A stretch of DNA of 35,613 nucleotides from Companilactobacillus zhongbaensis (GTDB lineage: Bacteria > Bacillota > Bacilli > Lactobacillales > Lactobacillaceae), in contig NZ_RHOM01000020.1 in the NCBI RefSeq assembly GCF_003946515.1, positions 1 through 35,613 on the forward strand, read 5' to 3'. The notes beneath the pieces are model-generated. The model was not told the DNA's origin. It made no database searches and saw nothing but the letters and a program-made list of their open reading frames with translations. Below are positions 23,480 to 31,334 of this stretch, one piece after another. Within the stretch, counting starts at the first letter, position 1; each line of letters opens with the position of its first letter. The translations under genes were made by a program, and so were the position numbers.

Positions 23480-24064
23480 ATGGCTTATCCACAATTAGAT
23501 TTAGAAAACGCTTCTGGTAGTAAGGTTACTTTGAAGACTAACCATGGCGATATTGCTATTCAACTTTTTGATGATTTGGCTCCTAAGACTGTTAAGAATT
23601 TTGTTGAATTGGCTGAGAAGGGTTATTACGACGGGGTTATTTTCCATCGTGTTATTCCTGATTTTATGATTCAAGGTGGCGATCCTACTGGTACTGGTGC
23701 TGGTGGTGAGAGTATTTATGGTGGCTCATTTGAAGATGAATTTTCTGATGAGTTGTTTAATTTGACTGGTGCTTTGTCTATGGCCAATGCTGGTCCTAAT
23801 ACTAATGGCAGTCAGTTCTTTATTGTTTCTAATGAGAATATGCCTAAGCGTATGATCAAGGATATGGCTAGTGCTGGTTATCCTGAGGAGATTATTGCTG
23901 CTTATAAGAATGGTGGTACTCCTTGGCTTGATCATCGTCATTCTGTGTTTGGCCAGGTTGTTTCCGGGATGGATGTTGTTCAGGAGATTAGCCGGGTTAA
24001 GCGTGATGGCGGTGATAAGCCTGTTGATGATGTTGTGATTGAGAGTGTTTTAGTTGAGAAGTAG
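23480..24064 (+). CDS. ppiB: Cyclophilin-type peptidyl-prolyl isomerase
   Basis: 194 residues from ATG 23480 (GTGAGGG upstream). A GTG five codons earlier would consume the ribosome site. Cyclophilin marks are NHGDIAIQLF, VIFHRVIPDFMIQGGDP (catalytic Arg in FHRV), ALSMANAGPNTNGSQFFI and a final HSVFGQVVSGMDVV. It lacks a signal peptide, so it catalyses proline isomerisation in cytosolic protein folding. An insertion (NENMPKRMIKDMASAG...) before the last motif is usual for the lactobacillar form. It lies exactly between elements B and C, in the same orientation, and its codons lean to T or G at third positions. Confidence 0.92.
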   Translation: MAYPQLDLENASGSKVTLKTNHGDIAIQLFDDLAPKTVKNFVELAEKGYYDGVIFHRVIPDFMIQGGDPTGTGAGGESIYGGSFEDEFSDELFNLTGALSMANAGPNTNGSQFFIVSNENMPKRMIKDMASAGYPEEIIAAYKNGGTPWLDHRHSVFGQVVSGMDVVQEISRVKRDGGDKPVDDVVIESVLVEK

Positions 24065-24112
24065 TTTTTTTGCCTTCAGCGATTTTTTGCTGGAGGTTTT
24101 TTGTTTGATGGG

Positions 24113-24430
24113 GATTGTGGGGGTAGTTTGTTTGGTGGTTCACTGCCGGTTCCGGGGCGGGGCGCTATATGGGACTGGAACGCTGCGGACCCACTTTGAA
24201 CCAATCGAGCATAAACCGCTCGCTTGTTTCAAAGCTGGGTCTTTCACTAAGCGGTGAACCGCTAAGTGAAATTTCGCGGCTGAGCCCATATAGCGCCCCG
24301 CCCCTCCACCTCGATAGTGCAACTATCTCCTCTTTTTTTTTGAATGGGACCGATTTATTTTGTTCAAATTGGCTGTTTTTGATCGTCCTATTTTTTTCGG
24401 TCTATCTCAATTTTTATCTTTGTTGGTAAA
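24113..24430 (+). repeat. Palindromic structured element, copy C
   Basis: 318 bp. The closing stem pairs 24154-24173 (GGGGCGGGGCGCTATATGGG) with 24285-24304, perfect over 20 bp. It extends by GCTGCG (24182-24187) with CGCGGC (24275-24280). It opens into a hairpin from GACCCA (24188) to TGGGTC (24241) and another at 24242-24271 with loop TGAA, forming a three-way junction. Downstream are GATAGT-gca-ACTATC with a T tract and a GACCGA...TCGGTC module. Confidence 0.85.
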
Positions 24431-24444
24431 GTCAAAACCAAAAC

Positions 24445-24480
24445 CAAAAAAACCCCTCTGCCTTTTTCGGTAGGGGGATT
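24445..24480 (-). terminator. Terminator of the DUF2200 gene
   Basis: Minus strand CCCCCTACC...GGCAGAGGGG then seven T; just past the DUF2200 stop codon. Confidence 0.7.
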
Positions 24481-24485
24481 CATTT

Positions 24486-24836
24486 TTACTGTCTTAGTAT
24501 TTTCTCCATTTTTTTGCCTTTGGCTACTTCGTCCACTAGTTTGTCCATGTAGCGGATTTTTTGCATTAAGGGGTCTTCTATTTCTTGTACTTTTACTCCG
24601 CAGATTACGCCGGTTATTTTTTCGGCGTTGGGGTTTATTTTTGGGGCGTTTTCGAAGAATTGTTGCATGGTGGATTTGTTGTTTATTTGTTCTTCTAGTT
24701 GGTCATTGCTGTAGCCTGTTAGCCATTGGATCACTTGGTTTACTTCTTCTTTGGTGTGGTCCTTTCTTTCTGCTTTTTGGATGTACATTGGGTAGATTTT
24801 GCTGAAGGTCATTTGGAAGATTTTTTCGTTTGCCAT
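24486..24836 (-). CDS. DUF2200 family protein
   Basis: 116 residues, ATG 24836 behind AGGAGG. The family pattern is clear: a 'YI.KAERK..TKEEV..VI.WLTGYS...LE' N-terminal half, then NPNAEKITGVICGVKVQEIE and DPLMQKIRYMDKLVDEVAKG. Proteins of this family are small, soluble and uncharacterised. Though it runs opposite to ppiB, its coding strand is A+C-rich, so the + strand stays G+T-rich (67-70% at 24541-24660). This shows that the skew follows the region rather than the gene direction. Confidence 0.85.
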   Translation of the reverse strand: MANEKIFQMTFSKIYPMYIQKAERKDHTKEEVNQVIQWLTGYSNDQLEEQINNKSTMQQFFENAPKINPNAEKITGVICGVKVQEIEDPLMQKIRYMDKLVDEVAKGKKMEKILRQ

Positions 24837-25012
24837 TTTTTTGCCTCCTCGATTTTCTTTGATTATAACAAATGTATTGATGATATTTGATTGGTTGTGG
24901 TCATGATTGATTATCGTTTTATTATTTTTTGATATATAAGCTTTTATTTTTGAATGTCATGAAGATAGCAGTACACTTTACTCGTTAAATTAAGCGGAAA
25001 AAGGTGATTGTT

Positions 25013-25870
25013 TTGGGAATTTTGTTAGCGTTGATCCCGGCTGTTGGTTATGGTATTCAGCCTCTTTTAGCTTCTAAGATCGGTGGGAGTCCTTCTAATC
25101 AGATTTTTGGGACTGGATTTGGTGCTGCCATTGTTGGAGTGGTTTTGTGGATGATCTATGGGACAGCTTCTGGTAGCGATTTTGCTTGGGCATTTTTGGC
25201 CAGTGCTCTTTGGGCTTTGGCTCAAGCGGGGCAGTATGTGGCTTTTACCAAGATCGGTGTTACTAAGACGATGCCTATTTCTACTGGGTTGCAAGTCGTT
25301 GGTACTTCTTTGATCGGTATCGTGGCATTTGGCGAGTGGTCAGGTGCTACGGCATTGACGATTGGAGCTTTGGCAATTGCCTTGGTCGTTTTAGGTGTCG
25401 CCATGACAGCGGTCACTGATAAAAAGTCGAATGGATCTACTTCCTCGGTTGGCGCTGGTTTGGCGGTTTTGTTGCCAACTACGATCGGTTATTGGGCTTA
25501 TAGTGCTTTGCCTAAAGCTCTAGATTCAGTTTCTGGGACTCATTTGCTGTTCCCAGAAATGCTGGGTATTTTTGCGGGAGCTATTTTGTATAACTTGTTC
25601 ACGACTCATGGAAAGAGCTTTGCGCAATCTGCTAGTTGGAAAAACGGTATTATTGGTCTAGTGTTTGGTATTTCGTCACTAGCTTATATTTTTGCAGCTA
25701 AAAGTGCTGGGGTTGCTACTTCATTTGTCATTACGCAAATGAACGTAGTAGTTTCTACACTCGGTGGTCTATTTATTTTACATGAGACTAAGACTCCACG
25801 AGAATTGCGTTTTACCTTGTCAGGACTATTATTGATCGTGATCGGTAGTGTCGCCACGGCATTCTTATAA
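25013..25870 (+). CDS. GRP-family sugar (glucose/ribose) uptake transporter
   Basis: About 285 residues with ten membrane helices. The start chosen is TTG 25013, preceded by AAAGGTGAT. GTG 25004 is the alternative. The N-terminus GILLALIPAVGYGIQPLLASK and the internal repeat of five helices fit the GlcU/RbsU group of the drug/metabolite transporter superfamily. TKIGVTKTMPISTGLQVVG and SGTHLLFPEMLGI are typical loops. It takes up glucose or ribose with protons. The precise sugar cannot be decided from sequence. Confidence 0.82.
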   Translation: MGILLALIPAVGYGIQPLLASKIGGSPSNQIFGTGFGAAIVGVVLWMIYGTASGSDFAWAFLASALWALAQAGQYVAFTKIGVTKTMPISTGLQVVGTSLIGIVAFGEWSGATALTIGALAIALVVLGVAMTAVTDKKSNGSTSSVGAGLAVLLPTTIGYWAYSALPKALDSVSGTHLLFPEMLGIFAGAILYNLFTTHGKSFAQSASWKNGIIGLVFGISSLAYIFAAKSAGVATSFVITQMNVVVSTLGGLFILHETKTPRELRFTLSGLLLIVIGSVATAFL

Positions 25871-25961
25871 TCAAAAAATTGACCTTGATCAAATACATAG
25901 ATAGCGAATTATTTTTTTGATAATAAATGTTATCATTATAAGTATCTAGGAGGGGTTAATT

Positions 25962-26315
25962 ATGGTCGTATGGACACATTTAATTACGTGGATCGTTATG
26001 ACGATCACTGTTTTGTTGGCACTTTTGACTAATTCCCATAATAAAGTTTATGAGATGATCACTCGTTTAGGTTATATTGTGATCATCGTGACTGGTGTAT
26101 TACTGTTCAGTCATGCTTGGGAAACTGAGCCATCGCTTTTGATCGTGAAAGTTATTCTGGCATTATTGCTGATTGCCTTCATCGAAATCGCGTTTGCTCG
26201 TAAAAATACAGGAAGACTGACTACACGGGCTGTTTGGTCTGTGGTTATCTTTCTAGTTGTCGTTGCAATTGTTGGATTCGGACTTGCTGGTTGGTTTCCA
26301 TTTGTTGCACGGTAA
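25962..26315 (+). CDS. YisL-like DUF1516 membrane protein
   Basis: 117 residues, ATG 25962 behind AGGAGGGG, with four membrane helices. The N-terminus MVVWTHLITWIVMTITVLLA and the central RLGYIVIIVTGVLLF plus VKVILALLLIAFIEIA match the DUF1516/YisL (UPF0344) family of Firmicutes. Its function is unknown. It has its own terminator. Confidence 0.8.
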   Translation: MVVWTHLITWIVMTITVLLALLTNSHNKVYEMITRLGYIVIIVTGVLLFSHAWETEPSLLIVKVILALLLIAFIEIAFARKNTGRLTTRAVWSVVIFLVVVAIVGFGLAGWFPFVAR

Positions 26316-26316
26316 A

Positions 26317-26351
26317 AAAATAGCGCTTTGCCTTTTGGCATTGCGCCGTTT
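26317..26351 (+). terminator. Terminator after the YisL-like gene
   Basis: TAGCGC-TTTGCC-tttt-GGCA-TTGCGCCG then about ten T. Confidence 0.75.
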
Positions 26352-26400
26352 TTTTTTTGAGTTGTTTTTGTTGTTTTGTGGGGTCGTGTTTGGTTTGTCG

Positions 26401-26474
26401 CCAAACTTCGATTGCTTTGTTTCCAAACTTGTATAGATTGGTTACCAAACTTCTATTTGTTTGTTACCAAACGT
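26401..26474 (+). repeat. 22-bp tandem repeats (CCAAACTT...)
   Basis: CCAAACTT starts at 26401, 26423 and 26445, and CCAAACGT at 26467, an exact 22-bp period. The in-between bases follow a loose consensus (TC/G-TAT-TG-TTTGTTA). The period equals about two helical turns, like plasmid iterons or arrayed protein sites. No spacers of unrelated sequence occur. Confidence 0.65.
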
Positions 26475-26484
26475 TGCCCGTTTT

Positions 26485-26603
26485 ATAGCGGAAACGCGTT
26501 CCGGCACACAGCGGCCTCCGGTTAACACAGGTGGTCGCGGTACGGCTTCGCCGCACCTTTGTGCGACCACCCGCGTTAATCCTCAGCAGCTACCCGTGTG
26601 TCT
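26485..26603. repeat. GC-rich complex palindrome, element D
   Basis: Outer pairs GCGT...CACAC with GTGTG...ACGC lie around an internal loop. Further in, GTTAA pairs with TTAAC, and GGTGGTCGC with GCGACCACC. A terminal CGGC-ttc-GCCG hairpin is set in GGT/ACC. It lacks the conserved flanks of A-C, so it is a separate type. It sits between two convergent genes and may also act as a terminator. Confidence 0.6.
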
Positions 26604-26612
26604 CCACGCTCT

Positions 26613-27371
26613 CTATTTTTCTGTTACAAAGTATTCATTAACAAACTGATTCCCAGAGATTCTATAGTAAGCTCCATCCTGGTCGTTTAAGAAGGCTATG
26701 CGATCGTATGCCCAGTCTGTGCCGCCGGGTAGGTTGGCTATTTGGTTGGTGTTGTTGTTTACTATTGGGCTGATGGCTCTTCTTCCTGTTAGTACTCCAG
26801 TTTTGTTTTCGTAGCGGTATACTTGCGAGGCTTTTACCCACTCGTTGGTTGATACACGGTAATAAGATTCGTTGGCGTATTCTTTTAGTCCGTCGGATTT
26901 CCAGTCGGTGAATTGGCCTAGCATCCGGTTGCCGATGGTTGGTTGATCGGTTTTTGGATCGAAGGCGTACAATTCTGCGTACTTATCCTTGGTAGCTACG
27001 AAGCCTTTAAAGCTTTCTGATGAAAGGTCGGGGACAACTAAGGCTGCTCCTACGTCTTTGGTGTATGTTACGAATTCAGCACAGATTATCCCTGACTGGG
27101 TCACTAATGCTTTGACAGTTTTTTTATCAGCGGTGTAACCGCGCTTTTCTGGTACCTTGATGGTCAAGATCTGGCGCACTGGACCCTCTTGGTCGCGTAC
27201 TATCTGTGGACCGAGGTTGGTGTGGATGATTACGTCATTTCTAACGTAGAGGTCATCGTAGTTGACCTCCTGATCCAAAACGGTTGCTGCTTGGACATTT
27301 CCCACATTAAAGCTCGGTGCGATCAGACTCCCTAAGACGCACGCTGATAAAAATATTCCCTTGGTTTTCAT
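26613..27371 (-). CDS. Secreted surface protein with SLAP-like repeats
   Basis: 252 residues. A signal peptide (MKTKGIFLSACVLGSLIAPS...) with likely cleavage after VQA (about residue 28) sends it outside. A central beta-rich region follows. Two C-terminal modules, ESYYRVSTNEWVKASQVYRY (about 168-187) and GAYYRISGNQFVNEYFV (about 233-249), match the 'YYRv..neWVka.dv' signature of SLAP (S-layer-protein-type) domains, which bind wall polymers. It has no sortase motif. It is likely a non-covalently wall-bound exoprotein. Near element D the + strand is 67-73% G+T, dropping to about 55% by 27001. Confidence 0.78.
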   Translation of the reverse strand: MKTKGIFLSACVLGSLIAPSFNVGNVQAATVLDQEVNYDDLYVRNDVIIHTNLGPQIVRDQEGPVRQILTIKVPEKRGYTADKKTVKALVTQSGIICAEFVTYTKDVGAALVVPDLSSESFKGFVATKDKYAELYAFDPKTDQPTIGNRMLGQFTDWKSDGLKEYANESYYRVSTNEWVKASQVYRYENKTGVLTGRRAISPIVNNNTNQIANLPGGTDWAYDRIAFLNDQDGAYYRISGNQFVNEYFVTEK

Positions 27372-27517
27372 GCTTCACTACTTTGATATTGCCCGACTTC
27401 ATGCAGTTCGGGTGATAAAAGTATAGCAACACCAAAATGAGTTCACACTAATTATTTAGCCGATATATTCAAAAACAATTTTTTTCAAAAAAATACATTG
27501 GGCGGAAATATTTTTCA

Positions 27518-28333
27518 TTATTGACCGATTGTGGGCAAATAATGCTGCAATGCATAAGCTACGCCATCCTCTTCATTACTTTTAGTTATATATTTGGCGA
27601 TTTCCAAAACTTCTGGTAATGAGTTTTTCATGGCAACGGGGTAGTCGACCATTCTCATCATTGGCAAGTCATTCAAGCCGTCACCAAATGCCATTAATTC
27701 GTTGGGTTCTAGTTTTTCCTCGTTCATGACATACTGGATCCCTTTAGATTTGATGGCTTTTTCGCTGGTGATCTCTAAATAAGTATCACTGGATTGTTGG
27801 ATGGCAACGCCGGAAAAATCTTGGTCGAGTAAATATTGTTTGAGTGCTTGCATGGTTTTAGGTTCGAAGGTGATGATCATGATCTTGAACAGTTCGTGGC
27901 TCGGATCACTGTAAAACTCTTTTGCTGTAGTGATCTGGGGCAAGAGACTAGTGTATTTTTTCTCGAGTAAGATTCCCGAATCGATTCGCTGCGAGTACCA
28001 ATTGTGGAGTGTGTACCAACTGAGACTGACATCGGGGAATTTGTTGAGAATGATGTCAATGATCTCTTGGCCAATATTTTTTTCGATCGTGTCTTGATGC
28101 AATATCTTGAGTTGGTCAGAATTTTTGTTGAAGATCAGGCCACCGTTGAAACTGATCTGGGGCGTACTGATGCCGAGTTTGTCCATGGCGTCGACCATTT
28201 CGATCGGCGCACGGGCAGAAACTAAAGTCACTGGAATGTTGTATTCCTTAATGACTTGGGCGTTGTGGTCACTGACGTCACCGAGGTCGTTTAAAATTGT
28301 TCCGTCCATGTCGGAAAAAATATGTTTGATCAT
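27518..28333 (-). CDS. Cof-type HAD-IIB sugar-phosphate phosphatase
   Basis: 271 residues, ATG 28333 behind AGGGGGG. Motif I is FSDMDGTIL (about 6-14, with Asp8/Asp10 catalytic), and motif II is VSARAP near 38. The motif III lysine lies in KAIKSKGIQYV near 191, and motif IV is MAFGDGLNDLPMM near 214-226. The large C2B cap between II and III and the final 'AKYITKSNEEDGVAYAL' are typical of the Cof/YidA group. It is a cytosolic Mg-dependent phosphatase of sugar phosphates or FMN-like compounds; the substrate is not known. It is divergent from the aconitase operon. Confidence 0.88.
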   Translation of the reverse strand: MIKHIFSDMDGTILNDLGDVSDHNAQVIKEYNIPVTLVSARAPIEMVDAMDKLGISTPQISFNGGLIFNKNSDQLKILHQDTIEKNIGQEIIDIILNKFPDVSLSWYTLHNWYSQRIDSGILLEKKYTSLLPQITTAKEFYSDPSHELFKIMIITFEPKTMQALKQYLLDQDFSGVAIQQSSDTYLEITSEKAIKSKGIQYVMNEEKLEPNELMAFGDGLNDLPMMRMVDYPVAMKNSLPEVLEIAKYITKSNEEDGVAYALQHYLPTIGQ

Positions 28334-28471
28334 GTTGTTCCCCCCTCATTATGTATATAAGTAAAAGATAAGCTAAACTATCAAAAAGTTCAAAAGTTAT
28401 TATTAACGAATTAATTGTTACGTTTTTTGACAATTAAATTGATCCAAATCATGTGCGAAAAAGGCTAGATT

Positions 28472-28600
28472 ATGTTACTTAGACTAGGATTTACGCCCCA
28501 TTCGATGACATTTGTCGATTAAGTCGAGGATTATTTTTTGAAGTTAACTAATTATTTTTACTTGAATTGACCTAAAGCCCGTTTCAAGGGCTATTTTTTT
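28472..28600 (+). promoter_or_regulatory. Possible leader with short ORF and terminator upstream of aconitase
   Basis: In the 367-bp gap before the aconitase gene, AAAAAGG precedes ATG 28472 and a 16-codon frame (MLLRLGFTPHSMTFVD) ending at 28522. An intrinsic terminator follows at 28574-28600 (AGCCC-gtttcaa-GGGCT, then seven T). No other + gene precedes it, so this may be a leader/attenuator or a small RNA. A TTGACA occurs near 28428. Whether RNA is made here is unknown. Confidence 0.35.
28574..28600 (+). terminator. Intrinsic terminator about 100 bp before the aconitase gene
   Basis: AAAGCCC-gtttcaa-GGGCT followed by ATTTTTTT. The U tract exists only in the + direction. Confidence 0.6.
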
Positions 28601-28700
28601 ATCTTATTTAGTCTAAATTTTGAATTTACACTACCATGATTATTAAAAGGGTGTTAGACTTATTAGAAAATATTTAATTCAATAAGAATGGGGTGCAAAT

Positions 28701-31313
28701 ATGGAAGATAATTTTTTGAAGACGTTCCATGCTAATGGGAAAGCTTATTCCTACTATGATATTGCTGGGTACTTGGCTAGTCATCAGCAGCGAGTGTCTC
28801 AAATGCCGTATTCGATTCGAGTCTTATTAGAATTAACTTTACGTCACAGTGACGCGAAACCGATGATCAAGCAATTTTTGAGCTCGTTCGTTGATTGGGA
28901 CGATAAGCACGACGAGGATGTGGCTTATAAACCGGAACGGGTCATCCTACAAGATTTCACCGGTGTTCCAGCATTGGTCGACCTCGCTGCCATGCGTGAC
29001 GAAGTTAAGAAACGTGGGGGAGATCCCGAGATCATAAATCCGGACGTACCCGTGCATTTGGTCATTGACCACTCGGTCCAAGTTGATATGGCCGCAAATG
29101 ATCAAGCCTTTGATTTCAATGTTAAACAAGAATTCAAACGAAATCATGAGCGCTATACCTTTTTGAAGTGGGCCCAAAATAGTTTTGATAATTTAACGAT
29201 CATTCCACCAGATACTGGGATCATTCACCAAGTCAATTTGGAGTATTTGTCAGAAGTCATCCGCAAGCAAAAAACCGACGGTCAAACGGTAGCTTTTCCA
29301 GATACTTTAGTTGGAACTGATTCGCATACGACAATGATCAATGCCCTCGGTGTTCTCGGTTGGGGCGTTGGTGGTATCGAAGCCGAAGCTAGCATGCTGG
29401 GAGAAGAATCTTATTTCCCAATGCCTAATGTTGTCGGGGTCAAGTTGACTGGTAAATTGCCAGATACTGCTACAGCGACTGATTTAGCCTTGACGATCAC
29501 TAATTTATTGAGAAAACACAACGTCGTCGGCAAATTCGTCGAGTTTTACGGTCCAGGTTTAAAAAATCTGCCTTTGGCAAATCGGGCAACTATCGCCAAT
29601 ATGGCACCTGAATACGGTGCTACTTGTGGCTTTTTCCCGATCGATGATCAAACGTTAGCTTATATGAAATTGACTGACCGTAGTGCTGAACAGATCGAGT
29701 TCGTTAAACAATATGCCAAAGCTAATAACTTTTTCTATGACGAAACTGAAGATGCAAATCGTCACTATTCTGAAGACGAGCAGCTCGACTTAGGCACAGT
29801 CCAAAGCAGTTTGGCTGGTCCTAAGCGTCCTCAAGATCTGATCTATTTGAAGGATATGCCAAGTCATTTCCGTCAATATGACCAATTGCCAGACTTTCCA
29901 GTTGAAGTCGAACAAACTGACTTCAAGCTCCGTCCAGGAGACCTTGGGATCGCAGCGATTACTAGTTGTACCAACACTTCCAATCCGGAAGTGTTGATCG
30001 CAGCCGGGTTGTTGGCGCAAAAAGCCGTCGAGAAGGGTCTGACAGTTCCTAAGTACGTCAAGACTTCCTTTGCACCGGGATCCAGGGTAGTAACGAAATA
30101 CTTAGAGATCTCAGATCTGCAAAAATACTTAGACCAATTAGGTTTTAACATCGTTGGTTATGGCTGTACGACTTGTATCGGTAATTCCGGTAAGTTGAAG
30201 GAAAACTTGCAGTCAAAACTAGCTGAACAAGATTATCCGATTGCGGCCATCGAAAGTGGGAACCGAAACTTTGAAGGTCGGGTCAATCCGTTGACTAAGG
30301 ATACTTTCTTAGCTTCTCCACCACTAGTTGTCGCCTACGCTTTGGCAGGAACGGTCGATATCGATATTACGAAAGATCCACTCGGGACTGACAAGAACGG
30401 ACAACCAGTTTACTTCCGTGATTTATGGCCTGATGTTAACGAAGTTAGTGCGGTTATCCACAAATATTTGAGTCCACAATTGTTCTCGACTAATTACGCC
30501 AATATTTTTGATCAAAATAAAACTTGGAATGAACTGAAGGCTTCCAAGTCGACGACTTATCCTTGGGATGAAAAATCGACTTACATCGCCGATCCACCTT
30601 TGTTTGAAAATAAAACACAAAGCGACTTGCAAAATATGCGGGTCTTAGCCAAATTAGGAGATTCCATCACGACTGACCACATTTCTCCTGCCGGATTTAT
30701 CGGTAAAACTTCACCAGCTGGTAAATACTTATTAGCTCACGGAGTTAGCCAACTAGATTTCAACTCTTACGGATCTCGTCGGGGTAACCACGAAGTCATG
30801 ATGCGGGGAACTTTAGGCAATGTTCGTTTACAAAATGAATTGACTCCCGATAAACGTGGTGGTTTCACGAAGTCATGGTTGACCGGTGAGGAAACAACTA
30901 TTTATGAAGCAGCGATGGATTATAAGAAACACCAAATCGACACAGTGATCTTAGCGGGTAAAGATTACGGGATGGGTTCATCTCGTGACTGGGCTGCTAA
31001 AGGCGTCCAACTTCTAGGTGTCAAAGCAGTTATTGCCGAAAGTTTTGAACGGATCCACCGCTCGAACTTAGTTATGATGGGTGTCTTGCCATTGCAATAT
31101 CAAGCAGGGGATTCCGCTGAAAAATTAGGTTTGACTGGGGATGAATCCTTCAGTATCAAAGTCGATGGCAAAGTTGCTCACGTTACGGCAGTCGACGATG
31201 ACCACCAAGTCCAATTCGACGTTAAAGTCAGATTTGACGCACCAATCGACGAACAATATTACGATGCCCACGGAATCTTACCAATGGTCATCGCTAACAA
31301 ACTCGAAAAATAA
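28701..31313 (+). CDS. acnA: Aconitate hydratase (AcnA type)
   Basis: 870 residues, ATG 28701 with GGGGTG upstream. It isomerises citrate to isocitrate through a [4Fe-4S] cluster. The cluster Cys are in TSCTNTSNPEV (about 424) and GCTTCIGNSG (about 488 and 491). Other marks are DSHTTMINALGVLGWGVGG (about 209) and the swivelling C-terminal domain with GKDYGMGSSRDWAAKG (about 754). It is the first gene of an acn-citZ-icd operon. The operon makes 2-oxoglutarate from oxaloacetate and acetyl-CoA, most likely for glutamate, because a complete TCA cycle is not expected in a lactic acid bacterium. The next gene starts 21 bp later. Confidence 0.95.
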   Translation: MEDNFLKTFHANGKAYSYYDIAGYLASHQQRVSQMPYSIRVLLELTLRHSDAKPMIKQFLSSFVDWDDKHDEDVAYKPERVILQDFTGVPALVDLAAMRDEVKKRGGDPEIINPDVPVHLVIDHSVQVDMAANDQAFDFNVKQEFKRNHERYTFLKWAQNSFDNLTIIPPDTGIIHQVNLEYLSEVIRKQKTDGQTVAFPDTLVGTDSHTTMINALGVLGWGVGGIEAEASMLGEESYFPMPNVVGVKLTGKLPDTATATDLALTITNLLRKHNVVGKFVEFYGPGLKNLPLANRATIANMAPEYGATCGFFPIDDQTLAYMKLTDRSAEQIEFVKQYAKANNFFYDETEDANRHYSEDEQLDLGTVQSSLAGPKRPQDLIYLKDMPSHFRQYDQLPDFPVEVEQTDFKLRPGDLGIAAITSCTNTSNPEVLIAAGLLAQKAVEKGLTVPKYVKTSFAPGSRVVTKYLEISDLQKYLDQLGFNIVGYGCTTCIGNSGKLKENLQSKLAEQDYPIAAIESGNRNFEGRVNPLTKDTFLASPPLVVAYALAGTVDIDITKDPLGTDKNGQPVYFRDLWPDVNEVSAVIHKYLSPQLFSTNYANIFDQNKTWNELKASKSTTYPWDEKSTYIADPPLFENKTQSDLQNMRVLAKLGDSITTDHISPAGFIGKTSPAGKYLLAHGVSQLDFNSYGSRRGNHEVMMRGTLGNVRLQNELTPDKRGGFTKSWLTGEETTIYEAAMDYKKHQIDTVILAGKDYGMGSSRDWAAKGVQLLGVKAVIAESFERIHRSNLVMMGVLPLQYQAGDSAEKLGLTGDESFSIKVDGKVAHVTAVDDDHQVQFDVKVRFDAPIDEQYYDAHGILPMVIANKLEK

Positions 31314-31334
31314 ACAACGTAAGGAGGTTTTAAT

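Noticed and set aside
26401-26474. CRISPR array
   Set aside because: The 22-bp units are contiguous with no unrelated spacers, and no cas gene is present.
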